Shown piece by piece: positions 26,413 to 35,990 of a stretch of DNA of 64,000 bases (position 1 is its first letter; the number at the start of each line of letters is the position of its first letter). The notes under the pieces are model-generated. The model did not search any database, was not told the origin of the DNA, and saw only the letters and a list, made by a program, of their open reading frames with translations. Made by a program: the position numbers and the translations under genes. The stretch is from the NCBI RefSeq assembly GCF_016651105.1, contig NZ_JAEKEL010000002.1:764501-828500 (forward strand), in the 5' to 3' direction. This DNA is from Pseudomonas sp. TH15 (lineage in GTDB: Bacteria; Pseudomonadota; Gammaproteobacteria; Pseudomonadales; Pseudomonadaceae).

Positions 26413-27588
26413 TCAGTCCGCAGACACCGCCCGTCCCACACCTCTAACAATCATCTCCACTTCCCGCTCATCAATCGTCAGCGGTGGCAGCAGGCGAATG
26501 GTTTTGCCGCGGGTCACGTTGATCAGCAGGCCATGATCCCGTGCGGCGATCAGGGTCAGGTCGCGGATCGGTTGGGCGAGTTCGATGCCGATCATCAAGC
26601 CTTGGCCGCGGATCGCCAGGACGTTCGGGTCATCGGCCAGTTCGACGCGTAATCTGGCGAGCAGGCGTTCGCCTTGCAACCGGGCATTCTCTAACAGACC
26701 TTGTTCTTCGATGATGTCCAGCACAGTGCAACCGACCCGGCAGGCCAGTGGGTTACCGCCGAACGTGCTGCCATGGCTGCCGGGGGTGAACAGGTCCGCC
26801 GCTCGGCCCCGAGCAAGACAGGCGCCAATGGGTACGCCGTTACCCAGGCCTTTGGCCAAGGTCATGACGTCCGGGACAATGCCTTCGTGTTGGAACGCGA
26901 ACCATTGGCCGGTGCGGCCGATGCCGGTCTGGATTTCGTCGAGCATCAACAGCCACGAGCGCCGATTGCAGAGTTCGCGCACAGCCTTGAGGTAACCGGG
27001 CGGCGCCAGTTGCACACCGCTTTCGCCCTGGATCGGCTCCATCAGGATGGCCACGATCCTTGGGCCGTGGGCCTGTTGCACTTTGTCCAAAGCGTTGAGG
27101 TCGCCGAACGGCACTTTGACGAAATCCCCCGGCAGTTCATTGAAACCCAGGCGTACCGCCGGGCCATCGCTGGCCGACAACGTACCCAATGTACGGCCGT
27201 GGAAGGCGTTCTCCATGACCACCACCAGCGGCTGCTCGATGCCTTTGTGCCAGCCGTAAAGCCGTGCGAGTTTCAGCGCCGTCTCGTTGGCTTCGGCACC
27301 CGAGTTATTGAAAAACGCCCGCTCCATGCCCGATAGCCGAGTCAGTTTTTCCGCCAGTCGCTGCTGCCAGTCGATGCTGTAAAGGTTCGAGGTGTGCAAC
27401 AGCAACCCGGCCTGTTCGCTGATGGCCGAGACGATTTTTGGATGAGAGTGACCAACGTTGGTCACCGCTACGCCCGCCACTGCGTCCAGATACTCGCGAC
27501 CGGCCTGATCCCACAGGCGCGTGCCCAGGCCTTTGATGAAACTCAGGGCCAGCGGTTGGTAAGTGGTCATCAGGCAGGCGGTGGTCAT
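26413..27588 (-). CDS. argD: Acetylornithine aminotransferase-family protein (ArgD-like)
   Basis: A 391-residue PLP-dependent class III aminotransferase. ArgD converts N-acetylglutamate semialdehyde to N-acetylornithine. Motifs include NSGAEANETALKLAR, MENAFHGRTLGTLSA, LMLDEIQTGIGRTG and the PLP-lysine segment LAKGLGNGVPIGA. I chose the ATG after GGAG-CTTGATGCC (MTTACLMTTYQPL) over an upstream start that would add six residues. A LysR gene diverges 102 bp away. Pseudomonads often have several ArgD/AruC paralogues, so a role in ornithine or related omega-amino acid metabolism other than arginine synthesis is possible. Confidence 0.85.
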   Translation of the reverse strand: MTTACLMTTYQPLALSFIKGLGTRLWDQAGREYLDAVAGVAVTNVGHSHPKIVSAISEQAGLLLHTSNLYSIDWQQRLAEKLTRLSGMERAFFNNSGAEANETALKLARLYGWHKGIEQPLVVVMENAFHGRTLGTLSASDGPAVRLGFNELPGDFVKVPFGDLNALDKVQQAHGPRIVAILMEPIQGESGVQLAPPGYLKAVRELCNRRSWLLMLDEIQTGIGRTGQWFAFQHEGIVPDVMTLAKGLGNGVPIGACLARGRAADLFTPGSHGSTFGGNPLACRVGCTVLDIIEEQGLLENARLQGERLLARLRVELADDPNVLAIRGQGLMIGIELAQPIRDLTLIAARDHGLLINVTRGKTIRLLPPLTIDEREVEMIVRGVGRAVSAD

Positions 27589-27690
27589 GGCATCAAGCTC
27601 CAGCAATGGTCGGTGTTTTTGCAGTATGGTTAGCCACCTGAGCTGGATAAACGCTGCAATACTTCAATCATTTAAAAGCTGGGCTTGATA

Positions 27691-28596
27691 ATGGATCTGT
27701 TCCAGGCAATGACCGTTTACGTCCGCGTGGTGGAAACCGGCAGCATGACCGCCGCCGCATTGCAGTGCGAAATGTCCACGACCATGGTTGGCAATCACCT
27801 GCGCGCCCTGGAGCAACGTCTCGGCGTGCGTCTGCTCAACCGTACGACCCGGCGCCAGCGCTTGACGGAGTTTGGCACTGCGTATTATCAGCGCTGCCTC
27901 GAAGTGCTGGGGCTGGTGGCCGACTCTGAACGGCTGGCGGAACAAACCCTCGACGAGCCGAGCGGCACGCTGCGCATCACCGCGCCGCTGACCTTTGGCA
28001 CTGAGCGGCTCGCGCCCGCACTCAGCGAATTCGCTTTGCGCTGCCCGCAGGTCAAGCTCGACGTGGTGCTCACCAACGGCCGCCCGGATCTGCTGGAGAA
28101 CGGCTTCGATGCAGCCATTCGCCTGGGCGCAATCGAGCCGTCCAACATGATTGCCCGCCCCCTCATCGACTACACCCTGACGATGTGCGCCTCCAAGGAG
28201 TACCTCGCGCGTCGGGGCACACCGCAAAAACCCGAAGATCTGCAACACCACGACTGCCTGGCCTTTGCCTATCCGGCCGGAGATGACTGGCACTCGGTGG
28301 AAAAACAGTGGCGACTGACCGGCCCCGAAGGCGAGGTCCTTGTGGCGGTCAGCGGCCCGATGCTGATCAACAGCTCGGCGGGCCTGCATCAAGCGGCGCG
28401 AACCGGCATGGGCATCGTGATGGTCCCCGACGCACTGGTGGAGCAAGACCTGAAGGACGGAAAACTGGTGGCCTTGATGCAGGACTACCAACTGCCGAGC
28501 CGGCCAATGCATCTGGTCTACGCCCAGGATCGCTACCGGTTGCCAAAACTGCGCAGCTTCGTCGACTTCGCCATGCAGATGTGGGGTAGATCCTGA
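27691..28596 (+). CDS. LysR-family transcriptional regulator
   Basis: A 301-residue LysR regulator starting at ATG 27691 (MDLFQAMTVYVRVVETGSM). The N-terminal winged HTH (~1-60) includes AALQCEMSTTMVGNHLRALE and LGVRLLNRTTRRQRLTEFG. The C-terminal effector domain follows (GTLRITAPLTFG...). It belongs to the CrgA/AaeR-like subgroup by its HTH sequence. Divergence from the ArgD-like gene with a short shared spacer suggests it regulates that gene and itself; the effector is unknown. Confidence 0.92.
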   Translation: MDLFQAMTVYVRVVETGSMTAAALQCEMSTTMVGNHLRALEQRLGVRLLNRTTRRQRLTEFGTAYYQRCLEVLGLVADSERLAEQTLDEPSGTLRITAPLTFGTERLAPALSEFALRCPQVKLDVVLTNGRPDLLENGFDAAIRLGAIEPSNMIARPLIDYTLTMCASKEYLARRGTPQKPEDLQHHDCLAFAYPAGDDWHSVEKQWRLTGPEGEVLVAVSGPMLINSSAGLHQAARTGMGIVMVPDALVEQDLKDGKLVALMQDYQLPSRPMHLVYAQDRYRLPKLRSFVDFAMQMWGRS

Positions 28597-28649
28597 CGTC
28601 GAGCGCTGGACTAATCTCGAAAAACTGCTGACAAGGAGTCGAACCATTG

Positions 28650-29054
28650 ATGAAAAACAACCTGACCGTACGCAACCTGTTGCCTGACGAGGTGGAGTCG
28701 GTACGGCTGTTCCTCGGACAACATGGCTGGGGGCACCGCACCGGATCCAGCGAACATTTCACGCAACTGATCAACAACTCTCAACGCACGGCGGTTGCCC
28801 TGCGCGACGCCCGGATCGTCGGCTTCGCCCGGGGTATCTGCGATGGTTTGTCCAACGGCTACCTGTCGATGGTCGTGGTCGACGGCCAGTACCGGCGCGA
28901 AGGCATTGGCCGCCAGCTGGTTGAGCATGTGATGGGCGACAACCCCGACATCACCTGGGTACTGCGCGCCGGACGGGAAGGTGCCGAGGCCTTTTTTGCC
29001 AGCCTGGGGTTTGAGACATCGGTGATTGCAATGGAACGGCCGCGATTAAAATAA
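28650..29054 (+). CDS. GNAT-family N-acetyltransferase
   Basis: A 134-residue acetyltransferase with an acetyl-CoA-binding signature YLSMVVVDGQYRREGIGRQL near residues 71-90, followed by a C-terminal strand typical of GNAT folds. SD AAGGAG lies upstream. It follows the LysR gene in the same direction and might be co-transcribed with it. The substrate cannot be read from sequence. Confidence 0.85.
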   Translation: MKNNLTVRNLLPDEVESVRLFLGQHGWGHRTGSSEHFTQLINNSQRTAVALRDARIVGFARGICDGLSNGYLSMVVVDGQYRREGIGRQLVEHVMGDNPDITWVLRAGREGAEAFFASLGFETSVIAMERPRLK

Positions 29055-29115
29055 GCGGCGTCCACCCTGGCAACCGCTATGATCCGGTTCCTCTTTCCAG
29101 CACGGACGCTGTGCG

Positions 29116-29630
29116 ATGCTTGTCACTCTACAAAATACCCCCCTGTGGGTTTATGTCGTTTTTCTGGTTCTGCTGTATTTCGGTCTCAAGGCCCGCAAAC
29201 CGCAAAACGAAAGCCGATTTGCGCTGTTATCGACCCCGCTGGTGTTATTGGTCTGGTCGCTGATGTCATTGAACCTGACGGATGATCCAGGCTTGACCCT
29301 GGGCGGCTGGCTCATTGCTTTGTTACTGGGCACCCTGTCGGCATGGCTGATTTTCCCGAACAAGGGGGTCAATCTTGATGATCCGGAAACCGGGTTGATC
29401 GTGCCGGGCACCTGGAAAGCGCTGATACTGCTGCTGCTTTTTTTGCCGTGAATTACTATTTCGGCTATCAGGATGACGTGCACCCGGAGCGGGCTGCCGC
29501 CCCGGATATGGTGTTGTTCAAAGCCGTCGCATCGGGCTTTATCACTGGTCTGATCAGCGCTCGCTCACTGAAATATTACCGCTTGCTGCGCACCCTTCAG
29601 GCTCAACGCCCGCCATTGGGCAGCCAATGA
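29116..29630 (+). pseudogene. DUF6622-family membrane protein with apparent one-base frameshift
   Basis: The first frame (29116-29451) encodes a membrane protein with four or so hydrophobic segments (NTPLWVYVVFLVLLYFGLKA, ETGLIVPGTWKALILLLL). It stops at a run of seven T (29438-29444). With one more T the frame continues directly as FFAVNYYFGYQDDVHPE and a last helix (LFKAVASGFITGLISARSLKYY) to 29630. The joined product of ~171 residues matches the length and order I know for DUF6622 proteins. As written the gene is split; either a real mutation or a homopolymer reading error explains it. Confidence 0.75.
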
Positions 29631-29631
29631 G

Positions 29632-30330
29632 TCAGGAGCCACTTTTCACCAACACCGGTTTCTCCTGATAGCGCTGAGCAAACACCTGCTTCAGATTCGC
29701 CACCTTCGGCATGTCGTTGATCACGATGTAGGGATAACTTGGGTGCTCCGTCAGGAAATCCTGGTGATAGTCCTCCGCCGGGTAGAAGCCGTTGTAGCTT
29801 TCCAGTTTCGTGACGATGGGTTTATTGAAGGCATGCGCCGCATCGAGTTGCGTGATGTAGGCCTGCGCAACCTTCTGCTGATCGGCGTTGACCGGGAACA
29901 GCGCCGAGCGATATTGCGTGCCGCTGTCCGGCCCTTGGCGGTTGAGTTCAGTGGGGTTGTGGGCCACCGAGAAGTAGATCTGCAGCAGGCTGCCGTAGCT
30001 GACCTGAGCCGGATCGAAGGTGACTTGCACCGACTCGGCATGGCCGGTATCGCCTTCGCTGACCCGCTCATACTCTGCCGTATTGGCCGCGCCGCCGGCG
30101 TAACCCGAAACGGCTTTCTGCACGCCTTTGACGTGTTGGAAAACACCCTGCACACCCCAGAAGCAGCCACCGGCGAACACCGCCGTTTCGCTGCGTGCCT
30201 GAGTGACTTCATCAAGGGTTGGCGGTGGAATGACCACCGCGTCTTCACCGCCCAGGGAGAACGCTGAAACCTGGCCTATCACGCCTGCAACCGCCACTCC
30301 CAACAACATACGACGCCATGTAATTTTCAT
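29632..30330 (-). CDS. msrA: Peptide methionine-S-sulfoxide reductase MsrA, exported form
   Basis: A 232-residue MsrA that repairs the S-epimer of methionine sulfoxide. The catalytic Cys56 lies in AGGCFWGVQGVF, with EGDTGHAESVQV and YHQDF conserved. Unlike the cytoplasmic paralogue, it begins with a Sec-type signal (MKITWRRMLLGVAVAGVIG), so it should work in the periplasm. It is 15 bp downstream of a DipZ-like membrane thiol carrier and belongs to an operon with an exported MsrB, giving a complete extracytoplasmic repair system. Confidence 0.92.
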   Translation of the reverse strand: MKITWRRMLLGVAVAGVIGQVSAFSLGGEDAVVIPPPTLDEVTQARSETAVFAGGCFWGVQGVFQHVKGVQKAVSGYAGGAANTAEYERVSEGDTGHAESVQVTFDPAQVSYGSLLQIYFSVAHNPTELNRQGPDSGTQYRSALFPVNADQQKVAQAYITQLDAAHAFNKPIVTKLESYNGFYPAEDYHQDFLTEHPSYPYIVINDMPKVANLKQVFAQRYQEKPVLVKSGS

Positions 30331-30345
30331 TTCAATAATTCCTGA

Positions 30346-32172
30346 TTAGCCGAACGTGAAGGCATACGCCGAGACGCCCGGATCGAGAAACTCGATGCTG
30401 AAGGTGCGGTCCGTGACATCGCCGGACTGACGCACCAGCTGATACAAGCGTTGTTCGGTCACACTGCCGCTGCCATCGGGCGCCACGTCAGTACCGTGAG
30501 CCTCACCCGGGGCCTTGCCGTCGATCAGCACTTTGAAGCGCACTGGCTTGCCATCTGATCCTGGCCCCAAGACCAGATGCAGATCCCGAGCATGGAAGCG
30601 GTAGACGATGCGACTGGCCGGCGCACTTGCAGTGGCTCGCTCCGACCCGACATTCCATTGGCCGCCCAGGCTCCAGTTGTTGAGGGCCAGTTGGGCCGGC
30701 GGGTTGTACATCGCTACCTTGTCCGCCGCGAGGCTCGCTTCAGGTACGAAATTCTCCGCCCGCTGATAGCCGACATAGGTTTCCGGGGACTTGACTTCGT
30801 TCATCTGCGGCGCGAGCTCAACCCCCTCGGCACTGGCATTGATCAGCCCGTCCGCGACCTTCGTCGCCCCGGCTTCCTTGAGCAATTGCTGGATCACCCG
30901 CTCCGACTCGGCGTACTCGCCTTCGCCAAAGTGGTGATAACGAATGCGCCCCTGAGCGTCGGCAAAATAGTGCGCCGGCCAGTACTCGTTGTTGAACGCA
31001 CGCCAGATCTTGAAATCGTTATCGATGGCCACCGGGTAGTTGATACCCAGGTCCTTCATGGCTTTGGTGACGTTGCCGACATTACGTTCGAAGGCAAACT
31101 CCGGCGCATGGACGCCAATCACCACCAGCCCCTGATCGCGGTACTTCTCGGCCCAGGCCTTCACATATGGCAGGGTGCGCAGGCAGTTGATGCAGGAGTA
31201 GGTCCAGAAATCCACCAGCACCACTTTGCCCTTCAACGCCTCGGCGGTGAGTGGTGGCGAGTTAAGCCATTGCACGGCGCCGTCCAGCGGCGGCAACTGA
31301 CCCTCGACCGGTAATGTGCCCGCAGCTTTGGCCGCCATTTTCATTGCACCGCCAGCGGCCATCATGTTGCCGTTGGCCGTGTCATCTGCCGGCGGAATCT
31401 GCGCCATCATCGCGCCGTTCGCGTTGGCGGTTTTACCCGAAAGCCTGCCGACCAGAGACTGTTCCAGACCACCGGTAGACGCCGTCGATAACCGTGCGAG
31501 AACCCCGGTATCAAGCCCCAGCGCAATCGCCGCGACACCGGCCAACATCAATGCGCCGAGGCCACGACGAATCCACTCGCCGGTGCCGATCGAACGCTTC
31601 ATCAGCGCAAAGACCTTACCGCCCAGCAGCAATGCCGCCGCCAGCGATGTAGCGGCGCCCGCCGCGTAAGCCAGCAGCAACAACGTAGTGCCGATACTTG
31701 CCCCTTGCAGCGCGGCACCGGTCAGCACCAACCCCAAAATGGGTCCGGCACAAGGCGCCCAGAGCAGGCCCGTGGCGACACCGATCAGGAACGAAGCGCC
31801 GGGACGTGGCCGGGCATTGGCGCCCGCCACTTCCGACAACCGACTGCCCGCCGCCACCAGTGGCCGGGTCAAGCGGTCGGCCAGTTGTGGCAACAACAGC
31901 GTCAGCCCGAACAGCGCAACGAACACCAACGCGACCCAGCGACCGTACTGATTGAGTTGCACCACCCAACCACCACCCACTGCCGCCAGCGACGCGACGA
32001 GCGCGAAGGTCATGGCCATACCCGCCAGCAGCGGCAAGCCGCTTTTCATAAACGGCTGCCCGGTACGCGCGAAGACGAAGGGCAATACCGGCAGAATGCA
32101 CGGGCTGACAATCGTCAGCACACCACCGAGATAAGAGAGAATCAAAAGCCACATAGTGTCGACCTGCATCAA
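30346..32172 (-). CDS. DipZ-like CcdA-thioredoxin fusion protein
   Basis: A 608-residue membrane protein. The N-terminal ~240 residues form a CcdA/DsbD-beta-like bundle with the paired cysteines in TIVSPCILPVLPFVFAR and LLWAPCAGPILGL. A TlpA/thioredoxin domain follows, with active site YSCINCLRTLP in a domain that includes VVLVDFWT and VIGVHAPEFAFE. The C-terminal ~140 residues form a beta-rich domain also seen in mycobacterial DipZ. Together these carry electrons from cytoplasmic thioredoxin to the periplasm. Its place between exported MsrB and MsrA suggests it regenerates them. The start could be either M1 or the in-frame ATG at codon 7. Confidence 0.88.
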   Translation of the reverse strand: MMQVDTMWLLILSYLGGVLTIVSPCILPVLPFVFARTGQPFMKSGLPLLAGMAMTFALVASLAAVGGGWVVQLNQYGRWVALVFVALFGLTLLLPQLADRLTRPLVAAGSRLSEVAGANARPRPGASFLIGVATGLLWAPCAGPILGLVLTGAALQGASIGTTLLLLAYAAGAATSLAAALLLGGKVFALMKRSIGTGEWIRRGLGALMLAGVAAIALGLDTGVLARLSTASTGGLEQSLVGRLSGKTANANGAMMAQIPPADDTANGNMMAAGGAMKMAAKAAGTLPVEGQLPPLDGAVQWLNSPPLTAEALKGKVVLVDFWTYSCINCLRTLPYVKAWAEKYRDQGLVVIGVHAPEFAFERNVGNVTKAMKDLGINYPVAIDNDFKIWRAFNNEYWPAHYFADAQGRIRYHHFGEGEYAESERVIQQLLKEAGATKVADGLINASAEGVELAPQMNEVKSPETYVGYQRAENFVPEASLAADKVAMYNPPAQLALNNWSLGGQWNVGSERATASAPASRIVYRFHARDLHLVLGPGSDGKPVRFKVLIDGKAPGEAHGTDVAPDGSGSVTEQRLYQLVRQSGDVTDRTFSIEFLDPGVSAYAFTFG

Positions 32173-32196
32173 GAGAGAGAAAGGAGTGCCCGTGGA

Positions 32197-32715
32197 TCAA
32201 GTGGTCTGTGGCTTAAAGGTCATCGCCAGGCCATTCATGCAATAGCGTAGCCCCGTCGGTTTTGGCCCATCGTCGAAGACATGGCCCAGATGACCGCCAC
32301 AACGCCGGCAATGGACCTCTTCGCGCACCACGCCGAAGGAGCGGTCCTGACGCGTGGCCACGGCCTTGTCCAACGGCTTCCAGAAACTCGGCCAACCGGT
32401 GCGGCTGTCAAACTTGGTCTCGGATGAAAACACCGGCAGATCACACCCGGCGCAAGCGAATGTGCCAGCGCGGTGCTCATCGTTCAACGGACTGGTATAG
32501 GCCCGCTCGGTACCTTCTTCGCGCAGGATCTCGTACTGTTCGGCGCTGAGGATGGCGTGCCATTCGCTGTCGGTGTGCGTGACCTCGAAAGCCTCAGCCG
32601 CGCTGGCATCACTGACCAGCGCGGTGCTCGCCGCAAATTTTGGCAATACACCAATCACCAGGGCTGCAGCCCCCAGCCCACCGCTCGTTAAAAGAAATTG
32701 TCTGCGTGAAAACAT
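32197..32715 (-). CDS. msrB: Peptide methionine-R-sulfoxide reductase MsrB, Tat-exported
   Basis: A 172-residue MsrB from ATG 32715. The start places the twin-arginine motif SRRQFLLTSGG at the N-terminus, followed by a hydrophobic stretch and an Ala-rich cleavage region, so it is a Tat substrate. The zinc-binding Cys pairs are CAGC and CRRC, and the catalytic Cys is in GLRYCMNG. It repairs the R-epimer and so complements the MsrA in the same operon. It is the first gene of msrB-dipZ-msrA, with 24 bp before dipZ, and diverges from the response regulator gene. Confidence 0.92.
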   Translation of the reverse strand: MFSRRQFLLTSGGLGAAALVIGVLPKFAASTALVSDASAAEAFEVTHTDSEWHAILSAEQYEILREEGTERAYTSPLNDEHRAGTFACAGCDLPVFSSETKFDSRTGWPSFWKPLDKAVATRQDRSFGVVREEVHCRRCGGHLGHVFDDGPKPTGLRYCMNGLAMTFKPQTT

Positions 32716-32866
32716 GGCCGTCTCCAAAATTCCAGGTGCCTGTCATGGAACACAGCCTAGGCTTGGGTTGATCGCCAAATCCTCACGGGAAGTTAAACAA
32801 TTCGTGATAACTCCCCCTGAGGAAAACCCGCACAATGTGCCCATTCGCAGCAAAGGATTGAGCTTC

Positions 32867-33583
32867 ATGGAACCGACCAAACGCGTCCTGGTGGTCGAGG
32901 ACGATTTGCACATCGCCGACCTTATCTGCCTGCATCTTCGCGATGAGCAGTTCGAGGTGGTGCATAGCGCCGACGGCAATGAAGGCATGCGCCTGTTGCA
33001 GCAAGGAAGCTGGGACGCGCTGATCCTCGACCTGATGCTGCCCGGCGTCGACGGCCTGGAAATCTGCCGCCGCGCCCGGGCCATGGCCCGCTATACGCCG
33101 ATCATCATTACCAGTGCGCGCTCCAGCGAACTGCACCGCATCCTGGGCCTGGAGCTGGGCGCTGACGATTACCTGGCCAAACCGTTTTCCATGCTGGAGC
33201 TGGTGGCACGGGTCAAGGCACTGCTGCGACGGGTCGACGCCATGGCCCGCAACCTGAAGATGGACGCCGGCAGCCTGATCGTCGATGGCCTGTCCATCGA
33301 CCCGATCACCCGCGAAGTGTCCCTCGACGGCCGGCGCCTGGACCTCACGCCACGGGAGTTCGACCTGCTTTACTTCTTCGCCCGCCAACCGGGCAAGGTG
33401 TTCTCGCGCATGGACCTGCTCAACGCCGTGTGGGGCTACAGCCACGAAGGCTATGAGCACACGGTCAACACCCACATCAATCGCCTGCGGGCCAAGATCG
33501 AAACCGACCCGGCACAACCGGTGCGCATCCTCACGGTGTGGGGACGTGGTTATAAATTCGCGGCACCCGAGGACCCGTCATGA
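32867..33583 (+). CDS. OmpR-family response regulator
   Basis: A 238-residue response regulator. Receiver domain (~5-118) with phosphoacceptor Asp55 in LILDLMLPG and conserved YLAKPF lysine; winged-helix DNA-binding domain (~135-236) with RRLDLTPREFDLLYF. I chose the ATG at 32867 (AAAGGATT upstream) because the longer in-frame extension has no coding character. Its stop overlaps the kinase start (ATGA). It diverges from msrB-dipZ-msrA across a ~150-bp spacer, which suggests it controls that operon, much as HprSR controls msrPQ in E. coli. Confidence 0.9.
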   Translation: MEPTKRVLVVEDDLHIADLICLHLRDEQFEVVHSADGNEGMRLLQQGSWDALILDLMLPGVDGLEICRRARAMARYTPIIITSARSSELHRILGLELGADDYLAKPFSMLELVARVKALLRRVDAMARNLKMDAGSLIVDGLSIDPITREVSLDGRRLDLTPREFDLLYFFARQPGKVFSRMDLLNAVWGYSHEGYEHTVNTHINRLRAKIETDPAQPVRILTVWGRGYKFAAPEDPS

Positions 33584-35097
33584 GATTGACCCTGACACAG
33601 CGCCTGTCCCTGGTGTTCGCCGTGTTGCTGCTGGTGTGCTGCGGCACCTCGGCATGGATGCAGGTGCGCTCCAATCAGATGCATGAGTTGGAAGTGGTGC
33701 AGGGGTTGTCCCGGGACCTGGCCCAGCACATCGCCCACGACACCGTGCTGATGGACAGCAAAGGCCTGATGCCCAATGCCGTGCGCGATCTGTTCAGCCA
33801 ACTGATGCTGGTCAACCCGAGCGTCGAGGTTTATCTGCTGAACAGTCAGGGACGGATTGTCGGCAGCGCCGCGCCTGAAGGACGGATACGCCGCGAGCAA
33901 GTCGATCTGCTGCCGATCCAGCGTTTGCTCAAGGGCGATGCGCTGCCGATTCTCGGTGACGACCCGCGCAGCATCGATGGCCGCAAGGTCTTCAGCGCTG
34001 CACCGTTGCAGGTCGACGGTAAACCGGCGGGCTATCTGTATGTGGTGTTGCTGAGTGAAGAACACGACCGCTTCGCCGAACGCGGTGCAACCAGCGCCGC
34101 GCTCAACACGGCCCTACTGTCCATCGGATTGGTGGCGCTGTTGTGCCTGATTGCCGGCCTTACAGCCTTTGCCCTGATTACCCGGCCCTTGCGGCGCCTG
34201 ACCGAAACCGTCAGCCAGTTCGACATCGACGGCGTGCCGGTCACACCGTCCGCACCAGCATCGGTTGAAAAAGCTGCCAGCCACGATGAGATTGCCGTAC
34301 TCGACGCCGCGTTCCGGCAGATGCAAACCCGCCTCAGTGAGCAATGGCGTTCGCTGACCCGGCAGGACCAGGAACGCCGCGAACTGGTGGCGAACATCTC
34401 CCACGACCTGCGCACGCCGCTGGCCTCGCTGCACGGCTATCTGGAAACCCTGTCGCTCAAGGATGCCACGCTGTCTCCCACAGACCGCCGCCGTTATCTG
34501 GGCATCGCCCTCGATCAAAGCCGCAAGGTCGGTGGCCTGGCGCAATCGCTGCTGGAACTGGTACGACTGGAGCACGGTTTCGTGCAGCCGATACTGGAAC
34601 GTTTCTCCATGACCGACCTGGTGCAGGACATCTTCCAGAAATTCGAACTCACCGCCGAAGCACGCCAAGTGGAACTCAAGGCGACCTTCGCCCCCAACGT
34701 TTCAGCCGCTTGTGCTGACCTGGGGCTGATCGAACGGGTGCTGACCAACCTGTTCGACAATGCCCTGCGCCATACACCACAGGGCGGTGAAATCGAACTC
34801 AGCTTGCGGCCGCAAGGCTCTTTCGTTGAGGTGACCATCAGCGATACCGGTCCCGGCATCGCCGCCGAACTGCGTGAAGGGCTGTTCCTGCGGCCGTTCA
34901 ATATTGGCGGCGCACGGCGCGATGGTGGGTTGGGGCTGCGGATCGTGCATCGGATCCTGCAACTGCATGGCCGCGATATCCAGTTGATCGATGTGCCTGG
35001 GCGTGGCGCAACCTTCCGCTTCACGTTGCCCGTGGACGAACAAACAGCCGAACAAGGGGTGGTTCGTTCGATGAATCTGAATTCGCCGGGGAAATAG
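33580..35097 (+). CDS. Sensor histidine kinase partnered with the OmpR-type regulator
   Basis: A 505-residue membrane kinase. A first helix at ~9-28 and a second at ~167-190 enclose a ~135-residue periplasmic sensor. A HAMP domain follows, then HisKA with the phosphoacceptor in ANISHDLRTPLASL (His ~274), and an HATPase domain with NLFDNALRHT and DTGPGIA. The start overlaps the regulator stop by 4 bp, indicating translational coupling. The stimulus is unknown; given the neighbours, periplasmic oxidation is a reasonable hypothesis. Confidence 0.9.
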   Translation: MRLTLTQRLSLVFAVLLLVCCGTSAWMQVRSNQMHELEVVQGLSRDLAQHIAHDTVLMDSKGLMPNAVRDLFSQLMLVNPSVEVYLLNSQGRIVGSAAPEGRIRREQVDLLPIQRLLKGDALPILGDDPRSIDGRKVFSAAPLQVDGKPAGYLYVVLLSEEHDRFAERGATSAALNTALLSIGLVALLCLIAGLTAFALITRPLRRLTETVSQFDIDGVPVTPSAPASVEKAASHDEIAVLDAAFRQMQTRLSEQWRSLTRQDQERRELVANISHDLRTPLASLHGYLETLSLKDATLSPTDRRRYLGIALDQSRKVGGLAQSLLELVRLEHGFVQPILERFSMTDLVQDIFQKFELTAEARQVELKATFAPNVSAACADLGLIERVLTNLFDNALRHTPQGGEIELSLRPQGSFVEVTISDTGPGIAAELREGLFLRPFNIGGARRDGGLGLRIVHRILQLHGRDIQLIDVPGRGATFRFTLPVDEQTAEQGVVRSMNLNSPGK

Positions 35098-35216
35098 TTG
35101 AGACCGCCGGCCCGTTGCTCCGTGACAACGTCGCCTCGGTCCAATAGATTAGGCCCCCTGAAAAGGCCTAGCGCTTTCTCGCCTCAACTCAAGTTAAAAG
35201 AAGTAGTGAAATTTCA

Positions 35217-35921
35217 ATGTCCGATTCCAACACCGCTGAATCCGTAGTCACCTTGTCGTCCAAAGCGGAATACGAAAACTCCATCAATCTTTCACAGCAT
35301 GTGCCACAGGCCAAGACCATCAGTGAGATGGTGCTGGACGCTTTCCAGTCCACTCGCGAAAGCGACCAGATCCGCGAACTGCGCACCGCGATTCGCCAGG
35401 CTCACGACAGCTTCGATGACGATAAAGCCTACGAACTGATGGGCGAACTCAAGCAACTCAAGGATGCCGAGGCTTCCGACATTGCAGCCCTGGAAGACCT
35501 GAGCAGCAAATTCCCGATCAGCCGCATTCTGTCCAGTTTCAAGGACGACCCGGCGTTTCAGGAAATCGTCTACGGCTTGGCACTGACGGTGCTGAACCAG
35601 ACGCATCAAGCCATCAGCAACCCGAGCAGCGGCAAGAGCAAGACCGCTCGGGCCAAGAAAGAAGTCGAAGTGTTCACCATCAGCAAGGATGGCGTGAACG
35701 TCACCCTGCCGGTGCGCACCCCGCGCTCGCGCCTGAACGTTGACCGTGAGGCCCTGGAATTCCTCGGTTTTACCTTTGTTGGCGAAGGTGAGGAAGCGGA
35801 ACTGGAAAGCGAAACCTTCCTGGACAATGCCGGGACCGAACAAGCGGTGAACCGCAAAAACATCATCACTGCGCTGCAGCAGCAAACCGCGTTTGATGGT
35901 TACAGCATCGCCGCGCAGTAA
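35217..35921 (+). CDS. Hypothetical protein (234 aa)
   Basis: A soluble, acidic protein with an Ala/Asp-rich helical first half (FQSTRESDQIRELRTAIRQA) and a basic linker SGKSKTARAKKEVEV followed by a second domain with DGVNVTLPVRTPRSRLN. There is no signal peptide. GAAGTAGTGAAATTTCA lies before the ATG and a strong terminator follows the stop, so it is a monocistronic gene. I do not recognise the family. Confidence 0.7.
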   Translation: MSDSNTAESVVTLSSKAEYENSINLSQHVPQAKTISEMVLDAFQSTRESDQIRELRTAIRQAHDSFDDDKAYELMGELKQLKDAEASDIAALEDLSSKFPISRILSSFKDDPAFQEIVYGLALTVLNQTHQAISNPSSGKSKTARAKKEVEVFTISKDGVNVTLPVRTPRSRLNVDREALEFLGFTFVGEGEEAELESETFLDNAGTEQAVNRKNIITALQQQTAFDGYSIAAQ

Positions 35922-35936
35922 TTTTCAGCGCTGACG

Positions 35937-35973
35937 AAAAAGCCCCGCACTGGGATTCAGTGTGGGGCTTTTT
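35937..35973 (+). terminator. Rho-independent terminator
   Basis: AGCCCCGCACTGGGATTCAG-TGTGGGGCTTTTT. The nine-bp GC-rich stem with flanking A and T runs lies between the convergent 234-aa gene and ridA and can serve both strands. Confidence 0.9.
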
Positions 35974-35990
35974 GGTTTTCGGCCTGGGGG

